Program-made: the position numbers and the translations under genes
Assembly: GCA_022828145.1 (NCBI GenBank)
Contig: JAJEJA010000004.1
Span: 1-35,841 of the forward strand
DNA from: Candidatus Poribacteria bacterium
GTDB taxonomy: Bacteria > Poribacteria > WGA-4E > WGA-3G
Direction: 5' to 3'
Length of the DNA stretch: 35,841 nt
Notes under the pieces: generated by a model
The model's database searches: none
Told to the model about the DNA's origin: nothing
The model's input: the letters and a program-made list of their open reading frames with translations, nothing else
Shown: positions 1 through 7,481 of the stretch, piece after piece
Layout of the letters: each line of letters starts with the position of its first letter
Numbering within the stretch: position 1 is the stretch's first letter

Positions 1-75
1 CCCGTAGGGACGATATGTGTAGTAGCCCATTCTGATATAAACATATCGTCCCTACGGGACTGAAGAGGGTTTCTG
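1..75. repeat. Intergenic inverted repeat, family A (left edge)
   Basis: Positions 1-18 and 41-58 are perfect 18-base inverted arms around a 22-base loop. The right flank, 55-75, occurs again in inverse orientation at 7279-7299 with 21 of 21 bases identical. The right half (ATATCGTCCCTACGGGACT) recurs at 7378-7410 and 19879-19910, and with one change at 19930-19962. The element may continue left of the window. It lies downstream of the SUMF1-domain gene. There is no T-run, so it is not a classic terminator. Confidence 0.8.
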
Positions 76-108
76 GCATCGAAAATTCCTAACCTTTAGC
101 GTGAAGCA

Positions 109-807
109 TTATTCCGCACTCTTTGCACACCTAAATCCATAAGTTGCAAGTCTATGAAAAGGTTTATCATAATATAAGTAATCCGATTCAAAGTGTCTTC
201 GCAGAGACATCCATGCACCTCCGCGTAAGATTTTCTGCGGTCCCGGTTTTGTGCCAGTCGGTTCAGCCTCCAATCGGAAATCCTTACCCTCATAAGCATC
301 CGCACACCACTGCCACACATTCCCGACAAGGTCATAAACACCCACAGGACTGACGTTCTTTTCTCGACTCCCCACGGCATACGGAGCTAAACGGGCGCGA
401 TAATCAACTGCTTCAAAATCGAAATCGTTTCCCCAAGGGTAACGTTGTTTCGTGTTACCTTGGCAGGCGAGTGTCCACTCTGCAGCAGTAGGTAACCGTA
501 CTCCCCTCCAATTTGCGTAAGCCTCCGCTTCATACCAACTCACTCCAGTCACAGGCAACTTCTTACGATTTAGGTATTCCTCATGATATGTAGATGGCAC
601 CCAGAATTCATACTTTTCAAGGAATTTGCGACCTTTTTCTGACCAATACTTATTCTTCTTGTACCCGCCATCTTCAATAAACTGATTATACTGTTGGTAT
701 GTAACTAAATGATTGTCAATATAGAACGCGGAAATAGTCACTGTTTCCTCAGTGCCGAAGGCATCTACGGTGCCACCTTCTATCTTTATCATTTCAGGCT
801 GCGTCAT
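109..807 (-). CDS. SUMF1/FGE-sulfatase-domain protein (not a canonical FGE)
   Basis: The 232-residue product is essentially one SUMF1 (formylglycine-generating-enzyme-like) domain. Landmarks in order are GVSWYEAEAYANWRG, RLPTAAEW, RYPWGN, VSPVGVYDLVGNVWQWC, LRGGAW and a closing YGFRCAK. The start at 807 is chosen because AAGGAG lies 6 bases before that ATG; an upstream extension to 981 would overlap the neighbouring gene and lacks domain sequence. True aerobic FGE enzymes carry a reactive cysteine pair in the segment after RGGS/W; here that segment (SLRRHFESDYLYYDKPF) has none. A sulfatase-activating role is therefore unlikely. The SUMF1 fold is also used by non-FGE proteins, for instance in ergothioneine synthesis or as ligand-binding domains; the function here is open. 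No signal peptide is seen. It follows the unknown gene 902-1879 on the same strand after 94 bases. Confidence 0.88.
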   Translation of the reverse strand: MTQPEMIKIEGGTVDAFGTEETVTISAFYIDNHLVTYQQYNQFIEDGGYKKNKYWSEKGRKFLEKYEFWVPSTYHEEYLNRKKLPVTGVSWYEAEAYANWRGVRLPTAAEWTLACQGNTKQRYPWGNDFDFEAVDYRARLAPYAVGSREKNVSPVGVYDLVGNVWQWCADAYEGKDFRLEAEPTGTKPGPQKILRGGAWMSLRRHFESDYLYYDKPFHRLATYGFRCAKSAE

Positions 808-901
808 CTGTTGCTCCTTGTTCAGTTTACTTTGCTTTGGATCCGGGAATTCACAAGCCATTGTAGAATGATGATAAATGTCAGATATACAATAAATTGA
901 G

Positions 902-1879
902 TTACTGAATAACCTTATACCTTCCTTCATCCGTAGTGAGGTCTTTCTCGTTCCAGTCAAAAAAGTTAGTGGGAAACTCAAGATTAAAGTCCCGTTCCAT
1001 AATTAGGATTACTACACGGCTCTGCATAAAACCATCCGGGGAAAGCATTTGTTGTTCAATTACTTTAGGTACTCTGATATTTAAAGTCTCAACTTGATCA
1101 AAGTTCCGATAATATCTTACAGCACCTAAATAGTGTGTTTGCCCCTCTGGAATGGATGGATCCTTTGTCTCAAAATAATCTTCTCGGAACACCTCTGGTA
1201 AACCGTCTTTCAGTCTCACATGAAATCTGAGACTGATTATACCTTTACGATATTGATTGATAAGATACACAGGCATACCCATATTGTCTTTTGTAAGTTC
1301 TACTTTGGATTTCGTAGGACTAATAGGTCTAACAGGTCCTGGTATATTGCCCGTTATGGAAATCTCAAACATATATGCATCTTTAGGTCTCTCTAATTCA
1401 CGCCCCATCAAAGATCCGATAAGTCTACTGTTTTTAAGATGCGTCGGAAAAAGTCCCTCCAGATATTTAGAACTATTTGAGAAATGCAAAAAGTGACCAC
1501 CGATCCCATAGAAACGTGCAGAACCGAGAGATGGAAACTTATCAAATCGGGAGATAACTTCTAAACGATATGTATATCTTCCTTGAAATACGAGGTTACC
1601 TTCTACAAATGTAAACCAATCATTTGAGTCTTCTAAGGCACCATACTTTTTCTCCAACTCAATATGCTCCAAAATTAGTTTTCGCAGTCTTTCAGGATCA
1701 GCACTTTTTGGGGGGTTCTCTTGGAGTTGCATTTCCAAATCTTCAAGAACTTCACGATGTGCTACACCCACTTCTTCTTCTGGCATAAAACTCTGTAAGT
1801 AATAGAGAAACTTCAGCTCTCCATTTTGGATCAGAGCTTTGGAATTATTTAGAAGTTCTATTAATGCGTTAGATTCCAT
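902..1879 (-). CDS. Hypothetical protein, 325 residues
   Basis: I do not recognise this protein. The first 90 residues are rich in Leu, Glu and Lys and look helical (IELLNNSKALIQNGELKF, LRKLILEHIELEKKYG). From about residue 85 it turns into beta-rich sequence with aromatic residues (WFTFVEGNLVFQGRYTYRLEV, GIISLRFHVRLKDGLP). There is no signal peptide or membrane segment, so it is probably cytoplasmic. AGGGG lies about 8 bases before the ATG and supports the start. It sits 94 bases upstream of the SUMF1-domain gene on the same strand, so the two may be co-transcribed, and is divergent from the Uma2 gene across a hairpin-rich gap. Confidence 0.78.
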   Translation of the reverse strand: MESNALIELLNNSKALIQNGELKFLYYLQSFMPEEEVGVAHREVLEDLEMQLQENPPKSADPERLRKLILEHIELEKKYGALEDSNDWFTFVEGNLVFQGRYTYRLEVISRFDKFPSLGSARFYGIGGHFLHFSNSSKYLEGLFPTHLKNSRLIGSLMGRELERPKDAYMFEISITGNIPGPVRPISPTKSKVELTKDNMGMPVYLINQYRKGIISLRFHVRLKDGLPEVFREDYFETKDPSIPEGQTHYLGAVRYYRNFDQVETLNIRVPKVIEQQMLSPDGFMQSRVVILIMERDFNLEFPTNFFDWNEKDLTTDEGRYKVIQ

Positions 1880-2013
1880 TTCAGTTTCCCCTATATGGAC
1901 GCAAATAATAAAAATAATACAAAACCGGATCAGTCGTTTTGGACTTGAAAAAGTAATTAAAGCGTCCTAAACCCTTGTATATACTGGGTTTATATGGTAT
2001 TATACAGATAAGA

Positions 2014-2039
2014 AATTAGGGGGCTATCACCCCCTAATT
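2014..2039. repeat. Short perfect hairpin
   Basis: AATTAGGGGG and CCCCCTAATT form 10-bp arms around the 6-base loop CTATCA. No T-run follows on either strand. It lies between two divergent start codons, so an operator or repeat-element role is as likely as an RNA structure. Confidence 0.75.
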
Positions 2040-2053
2040 GAACTCAGAAAAGC

Positions 2054-2119
2054 GAGTTGCTTTTTCTGATGTTCCACCTTATTTGAAATTGTACCAGAAT
2101 CCATCAGAAAAAGCAACTC
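2054..2119. repeat. 18-bp perfect inverted repeat
   Basis: The arms at 2054-2071 and 2102-2119 are exact reverse complements (GAGTTGCTTTTTCTGATG on the left) with a 30-base loop. The preceding bases (TCAGAAAAGC, from 2044) can also pair with the left arm, giving two mutually exclusive folds. It lies just upstream of the Uma2 promoter, so it is outside the predicted transcript and more likely a repeat element or protein site than an attenuator. Confidence 0.8.
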
Positions 2120-2145
2120 CATTAAAGGGGTATTTCCCATTATGA

Positions 2146-2174
2146 TTGCAGTCTTTACCATTATGTGCTAAAAT
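2146..2174 (+). promoter_or_regulatory. Sigma70-type promoter for the Uma2 gene
   Basis: TTGCAG (2146-2151), a 17-base spacer and TAAAAT (2169-2174) with an extended TGC just before the -10. The predicted transcript would start near 2181, about 30 bases before the ATG at 2213. The TGC-plus--10 arrangement matches promoters at 18027 and 25743 in this window. Confidence 0.6.
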
Positions 2175-2212
2175 ACATATAGAACACATGACTATCAGTC
2201 AGGGAGACAGGC

Positions 2213-2788
2213 ATGGCATCTATTGCGGCCGAAAAATACATCACACCTGAGGAATATCTCTCCGAAGAACGTAGAGCAAAGATCAAAAGCGAATACATCT
2301 ACGGTGAAATATTGGCAATGTCTGGGGCGAGTAACGCACATAATCTTATCACCTTAGATATAGCTACTGAACTTAATCTCCAATTGCGAGGGAGTGGTTG
2401 TTTAGTTTACAGTAACGATATGCGGGTAAAAACGGAGGCAACAGGGTCCTATTTCTATCCAGATGTCGTTGTTGTGTGCGATAAACCCCGTTTTGAAGAT
2501 AATGTTTTTGATACCCTCTTGAATCCCATCCTTATCGTAGAGGTACTTTCGCCATCAACCGAGTCTTATGACAGAGGGGAAAAGTTCGCACATTATCAGG
2601 AACTGATGTCTTTGCGGGAGTATATCCTCGTATCACAAGATAGGATTCGTGTTGAGCATCACCGTCTGGTTGAAACGTTGTGGGTAGGAAAGACGTTTGA
2701 AGCACCGGAAGATATCCTGAAGTTCAATTCCATTGAATGCGAATTGCCACTCAGGGATATATATACCCGTGTTTCATATTCGGATTGA
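2213..2788 (+). CDS. Uma2 family endonuclease-like protein
   Basis: The 191-residue product fits the Uma2 (DUF820) family, a PD-(D/E)XK nuclease-fold group common in cyanobacteria and other phyla with expanded paralog sets. Typical features are the N-terminal ITPEEYL motif, YIYGEILAMSGAS, the YPDVVVV strand with the likely catalytic Asp (D84), and ILIVEVLSPST with the likely catalytic Glu (E110), followed by DRGEKFAHYQ. Length is normal for the family. AGGGAG lies 7 bases before the ATG. The physiological target of Uma2 proteins is not well defined. It has its own promoter and ends two bases before the end of the convergent helicase gene. Confidence 0.93.
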   Translation: MASIAAEKYITPEEYLSEERRAKIKSEYIYGEILAMSGASNAHNLITLDIATELNLQLRGSGCLVYSNDMRVKTEATGSYFYPDVVVVCDKPRFEDNVFDTLLNPILIVEVLSPSTESYDRGEKFAHYQELMSLREYILVSQDRIRVEHHRLVETLWVGKTFEAPEDILKFNSIECELPLRDIYTRVSYSD

Positions 2789-2790
2789 CA

Positions 2791-4773
2791 TTAGGACACA
2801 ATATTACACTGTGGTAATGAGTCTATAAAGAGTTTACCGTACCTGCGTGTTCTGATTCTTGAATCCAGGATGACAACGATGCCTTCGTCGGTTTGTGTTC
2901 GGATAAGTCGTCCAAATCCCTGCTTCAATCGGAGAATTGCTTCTGGTAAACTGAACTCCATAAACTCGTTTCCGCCTTTTTCCTTAATCTGTTTGACGCG
3001 TGCTTCTAATACAGGATGGGTTGGAACTTCAAACGGCAATCTTGTAATAACGACGCTGCTCAACGCTTCACCACGAACATCAACACCCTCCCAAAAACTT
3101 GACGTTCCAAACAGGACAGAATCTGTATCTTCTCGGAATGCTTCAAGCATATCTGAACGGGATAGATCGCCTCCCTGTTTGAATGCCTCAATACCGATTT
3201 CAGCAAGGTAAGGCGCAACCTCCTCGTAGACTTCATCCAACATCCTGTAGCTTGTGAATAGTACAAATGCCTTGCCGTGTGTCATTTTCAGATAGTGTTT
3301 TATCTCCTTAATCGCAGCGGGGACAAATTCACTACTATTCGGATCAGGCATTGACTGAGGTATGTGGAGTTCAACCTGCTCTTTGAAATTAAAGGGGGAT
3401 TGCACAAGGTGTTCTTGACAATCAACTATACCGATTCTACTCTTGAAATAATCAAACGTTCTATTGGTGGAGAGTGTTGCACTTGTCATGACAACACTCT
3501 CTTTCACCTCAAATAGGGTTTCTTGCAACATCTGACTCACATTTACGGGTGTAGCATTCAGCATAATCCGCGGCGTGCGTCCCCATCTTGAAGTTTCTAT
3601 CCAGTAGATGTAGTTAGTGTCCGGCTGACGTATCATCAGGTCCAACTCATCACGCAGTCTCACACACTGGTTGTAGTAGGATGTCAATTCCTGTTCATCA
3701 TCTTCCAGTGAAGCATTCTCACGCATCTGTTTAAGTGTCCTTTCGATGTGTGAGAGCGGTTCATCCAGCGTATTTCCCATTGAAAAGACCCGATCAAGGT
3801 TGGTCTCATCAACTCTAACAGTTGAATTGCTATCGTCTAATTCACTGAAAAATGTTTCAATAGAGTCAAAAAACAGGTTCGCTTGTTCACGCGTATCATC
3901 GACCTGGTTTTTTAGGGTGTCCGAATCATATCTGGTTGCTGTGCCACTCTCATTCCGGTCGCTGAATAATGCATCTAAGAACCATTTTACGCGTGTATTG
4001 CTAAGTTCAACACTGGCATGATGTGTTGCTGTAGCTTCCAAGTGGTGCGCTTCATCAATGATGAGATAGTCATAGTCAGGAAGTATACCTATAGAAGGAT
4101 CTTTCTGTCTAAGAGCTAAATCGCTAAAGAGGAGATGATGGTTGACAATTAACAGGTCTGCCTCATGCATCTTATTGCGTGCCTTAAAATAGAAACAGAC
4201 TTCATAAGTTGGACAATTTCTCCCGAGACAGTTGTCTCTATCGGATGCAACCTTGTCCCAGATATGTGGTTCTGGTTCAAAATGTAGGTCTGCTCGACTA
4301 CCATCATCGGTTGTTTCAACCCATTTGACAATATCCTGTACCTGCTGAACTTCTTGATATGTATCAAATAATCCTCGATCGTATTGAATGAAACTCTCCA
4401 ATCTTCGTCGCGAGAGATAGTTCCGTCTACCTTTCGCGAGGACTGCATTGAACTCCCGTGGGAGTACTTTCTGAAGGAAAGGAATATCTTTTGTAACGAG
4501 TTGTTCTTGCAGGCTGATGGTGTTTGTTGATACAACTACGGTCTGTGCATTCCTCAGGGCAAGTGAGATTGCCGGGATAAGATATGCAAAACTCTTACCA
4601 ACGCCTGTGCCAGCTTCAACTATCAGATGGTCGGAAGCGGCAAACGCTCGTGCAACAGCATTCGCCATGTTTAATTGTCCTTCGCGAAACTCATAACCTG
4701 TCAAGTGTTGGGAGATGATTCCGCCTGGACTAAATATATCTCTAAGAGTAAGTGTTTTAGAAGTTTGTGACAT
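2791..4773 (-). CDS. dinG: DinG/XPD-like superfamily 2 DNA helicase
   Basis: This is an ATP-dependent DNA helicase of the DinG/Rad3 type, used in replication and repair of structured DNA. In the 660-residue form starting at ATG 4773, Walker A AGTGVGKS lies at about 54-61, the DEAH box at 240-243 (LIIDEAHHLEA), and the C-terminal helicase block includes SFWEGVDVRG and QGFGRLIRT. A cysteine cluster CLGRNCPTYEVC (182, 187, 193) matches three ligands of the family's Fe-S domain; the first expected cysteine, in the NYLC context, is Ser121 here (RRNYLSRRRL). A TTG at 4782 in frame is an alternative start; neither has a strong Shine-Dalgarno. Convergent with the Uma2 gene. Confidence 0.93.
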   Translation of the reverse strand: MSQTSKTLTLRDIFSPGGIISQHLTGYEFREGQLNMANAVARAFAASDHLIVEAGTGVGKSFAYLIPAISLALRNAQTVVVSTNTISLQEQLVTKDIPFLQKVLPREFNAVLAKGRRNYLSRRRLESFIQYDRGLFDTYQEVQQVQDIVKWVETTDDGSRADLHFEPEPHIWDKVASDRDNCLGRNCPTYEVCFYFKARNKMHEADLLIVNHHLLFSDLALRQKDPSIGILPDYDYLIIDEAHHLEATATHHASVELSNTRVKWFLDALFSDRNESGTATRYDSDTLKNQVDDTREQANLFFDSIETFFSELDDSNSTVRVDETNLDRVFSMGNTLDEPLSHIERTLKQMRENASLEDDEQELTSYYNQCVRLRDELDLMIRQPDTNYIYWIETSRWGRTPRIMLNATPVNVSQMLQETLFEVKESVVMTSATLSTNRTFDYFKSRIGIVDCQEHLVQSPFNFKEQVELHIPQSMPDPNSSEFVPAAIKEIKHYLKMTHGKAFVLFTSYRMLDEVYEEVAPYLAEIGIEAFKQGGDLSRSDMLEAFREDTDSVLFGTSSFWEGVDVRGEALSSVVITRLPFEVPTHPVLEARVKQIKEKGGNEFMEFSLPEAILRLKQGFGRLIRTQTDEGIVVILDSRIRTRRYGKLFIDSLPQCNIVS

Positions 4774-4817
4774 AAAGTTCAAAGTCTATACGACTATTGC
4801 TTCGTCAAGCGTTTTAT

Positions 4818-4951
4818 TGTAGGTCGGGTAGAGCGAAGCGCCAATAAAATATTAACTGGCGACATGTATTGTTTATGTCTATCACGTCCAAATCAACGCC
4901 AAATGCGCGTTTGGCATTTGTCGGGTTTCGCTTCGCTCTACCCGACCTACA
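4818..4951. repeat. Palindromic intergenic element, 23-bp arms
   Basis: The arms 4818-4840 and 4929-4951 are perfect 23-base inverted repeats containing GTAGGTCGGGTAGAGCGAAG. The loop has a second nested hairpin, GCCAAA-TGCGCG-TTTGGC. The nested CGCCAAATGCGC core also occurs in the repeat at 7293-7353, suggesting modular exchange between repeat families. It fills most of the gap between the helicase and the HtrA-like gene, both on the minus strand, so it could form an RNA hairpin in a read-through transcript. Confidence 0.85.
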
Positions 4952-4989
4952 GAAGAAAACTATACCTTCATTTAGAAGTTTACAGAACA

Positions 4990-6324
4990 CTACTCTTTTG
5001 GTAGGTTAACTGTAACCTGCTCTACACCGAAGCTGCTTTTTATTTCAACTTCCAGTTCTTCAGCTTCTTGCTCAAGTTGAAGGATTGCTTCAAGAGCTGC
5101 GACATCAGGTATCTCTTTTCCGTTGACTTTAAGGATAAGTGAACCGCGTGGAATCTTTGCGTTGTATCCTGGAGCGTCTATTTTCACTCTTTCAACGACA
5201 ACACCGCTATCTTCTTCAGTTAGGTAAGTGTACCTTTCAAAATCGTGCTTTTCCAATTTCCGTACTGCTAATCCGAGTGTTTTCCATGATACGGAATCGT
5301 CTTCGTAAGGTATACCCGCTAATTCAGGTGGTATTTCATCAATTATTACATTTAAGGTTCTATCTTTACCGCTGCGCAATATCTTTATCACTGCCTTTTT
5401 GCCAACTTGTGATTCAGCAATGAGCATCATAAGATCAACTGATTTTCTTATTTTCTCACCATTGTATTCAACGATGACATCATTGCGTCTCATCCCTGCT
5501 CGGTATGCGGGTGTATCTGATCTGACGAAAGTAACGCGGATCCCATCCTGCACTTCCCTCATCCTAATTCCAAGATAACCCCGGATAATTTTCCCGTGTG
5601 CGATGAGTTGATCCCCGATGCTATTGACCATATTGCTTGGAATGGCGAATCCTGCCCCTGCCCGAACCGGTGCAGGTGTATTCTCTACCTTCCGAATAAG
5701 CGCGTTTATACCGATAACTTCTCCGTAGATGTTAAGGAGCGGTCCGCCACTGCTACCCGTGTGAATCCATGCGTCTGTCTGAATAAAGTTCTGGTGTCGT
5801 ATAAATTGAAGTCCGAGCGGGACAGACCGTCCCTTACCACTCACAACCCCCGTCGTTACCGAATACTCAAGCTGAAAAGGGTTACCGATGGCAACCGCAA
5901 ATTGTCCGACTTTAACCTTCTCTGAATTTGCTAACGGTAACGTTGGGAACACCTCTTCACGATTCACTTTTAGGACAGCGATATCGGTGATAATATCCGC
6001 TCCAACTAATTTTGCATCAAGTTCAGTTCCATCTAATAGCCTGACTCTATAATAATCTGCTCCTCTGACGATGTGGTCATTTGTCAAAATATGACCGTCT
6101 CCGCGATAAAAGAATCCAGAACCGGCACGATTCAACTCACGATTTGTGTGTCCAGCAAAAATTCCAACAATTGCAGGTTTTGCTTTCGTAGCAATATCAA
6201 CAAAGGCATTTTCAATAGCACTTAGCAACTCTAAATTACTTGGCGATTCTGTTTTGTTTGCACATGATGAGCTTATAACGATCATAATAACAAGAGGGCA
6301 ATACAGGGATAACTTCTTTTGCAT
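4990..6324 (-). CDS. HtrA/DegP-like serine protease with PDZ domains
   Basis: This 444-residue envelope protease belongs to the HtrA family, which degrades or refolds damaged periplasmic proteins. The trypsin-like domain carries His84 (ILTNDHIV), Asp114 (TDIAVLKV) and Ser192 (HTGSSGGPLLN). A PDZ domain follows (GYLGIRMREV, MRRNDVIVEYNGEKI), and a second, more divergent one ends the protein (NAKIPRGSLILKVNGKEI). The N-terminus is a hydrophobic signal ending SSSCAN; this could be a lipoprotein site at Cys21, but the lipobox is weak because Ser stands at -3. The start at 6324 has AAGGAA about 6 bases upstream; an in-frame ATG 45 bases earlier would put charged residues before the signal. The long LA loop of E. 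coli DegP is missing. Confidence 0.93.
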   Translation of the reverse strand: MQKKLSLYCPLVIMIVISSSCANKTESPSNLELLSAIENAFVDIATKAKPAIVGIFAGHTNRELNRAGSGFFYRGDGHILTNDHIVRGADYYRVRLLDGTELDAKLVGADIITDIAVLKVNREEVFPTLPLANSEKVKVGQFAVAIGNPFQLEYSVTTGVVSGKGRSVPLGLQFIRHQNFIQTDAWIHTGSSGGPLLNIYGEVIGINALIRKVENTPAPVRAGAGFAIPSNMVNSIGDQLIAHGKIIRGYLGIRMREVQDGIRVTFVRSDTPAYRAGMRRNDVIVEYNGEKIRKSVDLMMLIAESQVGKKAVIKILRSGKDRTLNVIIDEIPPELAGIPYEDDSVSWKTLGLAVRKLEKHDFERYTYLTEEDSGVVVERVKIDAPGYNAKIPRGSLILKVNGKEIPDVAALEAILQLEQEAEELEVEIKSSFGVEQVTVNLPKE

Positions 6325-6441
6325 AGTATGTTCCTTTTTTAGTGAATTTACAGGGATAATTCTCTCCAAATAGGCTTCAACTGGTTGATGTATAGTTTAT
6401 TTTAACAGATTCTCATGGGATTATCAATGCAATTTAACGGA

Positions 6442-7248
6442 CTATTCAACAATGCCTTCCATGCGTGCTTGAATCCACGTTTTGTGTTCAGGATGGGTGT
6501 GAATATAGAAAACACCATTTTGAATTGCGTTGACAACATGCTCAGCAACTTCAGCTGGCAACAAACCTGCCTGCATTTCGACGTGTGCATTCCGGATAAA
6601 ACCCCCTGTTACAGTGTGATCTACTTCTGTTTCTGGATTCTGTAATGAATCTGGACGGTTTCGTTCTGTGTTTAGGATTCCTGTTTGCACCCAACCTGGA
6701 CATAGTACATGCACCTGAATCAGTGAATTGATCTGTGCTAATTCATCTGCGAGTGTTTCAGAAAGTGCCACTACGCCGTGTTTACTGACCTTATATACGC
6801 CTTGACCTGGACTTCTAATCAAACCGAGTATTGAAGCGGTGTTTACAATATGACATTCTGTGTTTTGTGACAACATTTTTGGAACGAAGGTTCGAATTCC
6901 GTGTATGACTCCCCAGAGGTTGACACCTAAAACCCATTCCCAATCGGCGATTGTATGTTCCCATATAGGTCGACTGCAAACCACCCCAGCATTGTTGCAT
7001 AGAATATGGACAGCACCGAATGCGTCAATTGTTCGTGTTGCCAGATTTTCAACGTCTTGTGCATTAGACACATCCGTTTTCACAGCGAGGACGGTTGCAC
7101 CTTTATCTCGTAATTCGGTTTCAAGTTTGAATAGCGGTTTTTCCTCAATATCTGCCAGGACCACCGTCATCCCTTCTGCAGCGAAACGTTCAGCCATTCC
7201 TCTGCCGATACCACTCGCTGCACCTGTAATTACTGCGACACGTTTCAT
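6442..7248 (-). CDS. Short-chain dehydrogenase/reductase (SDR)
   Basis: This 268-residue NAD(P)-dependent oxidoreductase is a classical SDR. It has the cofactor motif TGAASGIG (8-15), NNAG (85-88), Asn110, catalytic Ser139, and Tyr152/Lys156 (YKVSK). The residues around D33 (VLADIEE) suggest NAD rather than NADP preference, by analogy only. The substrate cannot be read from sequence. The start at 7248 is preferred over the in-frame ATG at 7272 because AAGGAATAGG directly precedes it and the fold begins at MKRVAVITG. It is 117 bases upstream of the HtrA gene on the same strand; upstream lies a cluster of family A repeats. Confidence 0.94.
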   Translation of the reverse strand: MKRVAVITGAASGIGRGMAERFAAEGMTVVLADIEEKPLFKLETELRDKGATVLAVKTDVSNAQDVENLATRTIDAFGAVHILCNNAGVVCSRPIWEHTIADWEWVLGVNLWGVIHGIRTFVPKMLSQNTECHIVNTASILGLIRSPGQGVYKVSKHGVVALSETLADELAQINSLIQVHVLCPGWVQTGILNTERNRPDSLQNPETEVDHTVTGGFIRNAHVEMQAGLLPAEVAEHVVNAIQNGVFYIHTHPEHKTWIQARMEGIVE

Positions 7249-7278
7249 TCCTATTCCTTTTTGTTTATTCATATATGT

Positions 7279-7410
7279 CAGAAACCCTCTTCAGTCCCGC
7301 CAAATGCGCTTGGGCGAATACGCGCTTGGTATTCGCCATGATTTGTCGGGACTAAAGAGAGGTGGGGTACACAGTTTTCTATAAACATATCGTCCCTACG
7401 GGACTAAAGA
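7279..7410. repeat. Family A intergenic repeats, two adjacent copies
   Basis: The first unit is bounded by inverted ends AGTCCCG (7293-7299) and CGGGACT (7347-7353), extending to 12 of 13 paired bases (7293-7305 with 7341-7353). It contains an inner perfect 9-bp hairpin (7313-7321 with 7329-7337). The left flank 7279-7299 is the exact inverse of 55-75. A second, half-type copy at 7378-7410 matches 36-66. Both lie upstream of the SDR start and downstream of the WD40 gene. Confidence 0.8.
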
Positions 7411-7481
7411 GTATACAATCCCTATAACCGTAAGGATTCGGAATGATTCATAAGAGCAACTAAGTTCTCTTAACTTTACAC

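Larger units (their letters stand above)
1880..2212. other. Divergent intergenic region with hairpins
   Basis: This 333-base gap separates two divergent genes. It holds a 10-bp hairpin (2014-2039), an 18-bp inverted repeat (2054-2119), a further imperfect hairpin that would compete with the latter's left arm (about 2044-2070), and a plus-strand promoter (2146-2174). I see no open frame or RNA gene. Neither flanking gene ends here, so the hairpins are not read-out terminators. Confidence 0.7.

Noticed and set aside
109..807. Annotation as formylglycine-generating enzyme
   Set aside because: The segment that should hold the reactive cysteine pair has no cysteine, so only the SUMF1 fold is supported.
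4818..4951. Rho-independent terminator
   Set aside because: The stem is long but the loop is 88 bases and no T-run follows on either strand.
6860..7384. 174-codon plus-strand frame opposite the SDR gene
   Set aside because: The minus-strand SDR has all catalytic motifs; this frame has no recognisable domain and runs into the repeats.
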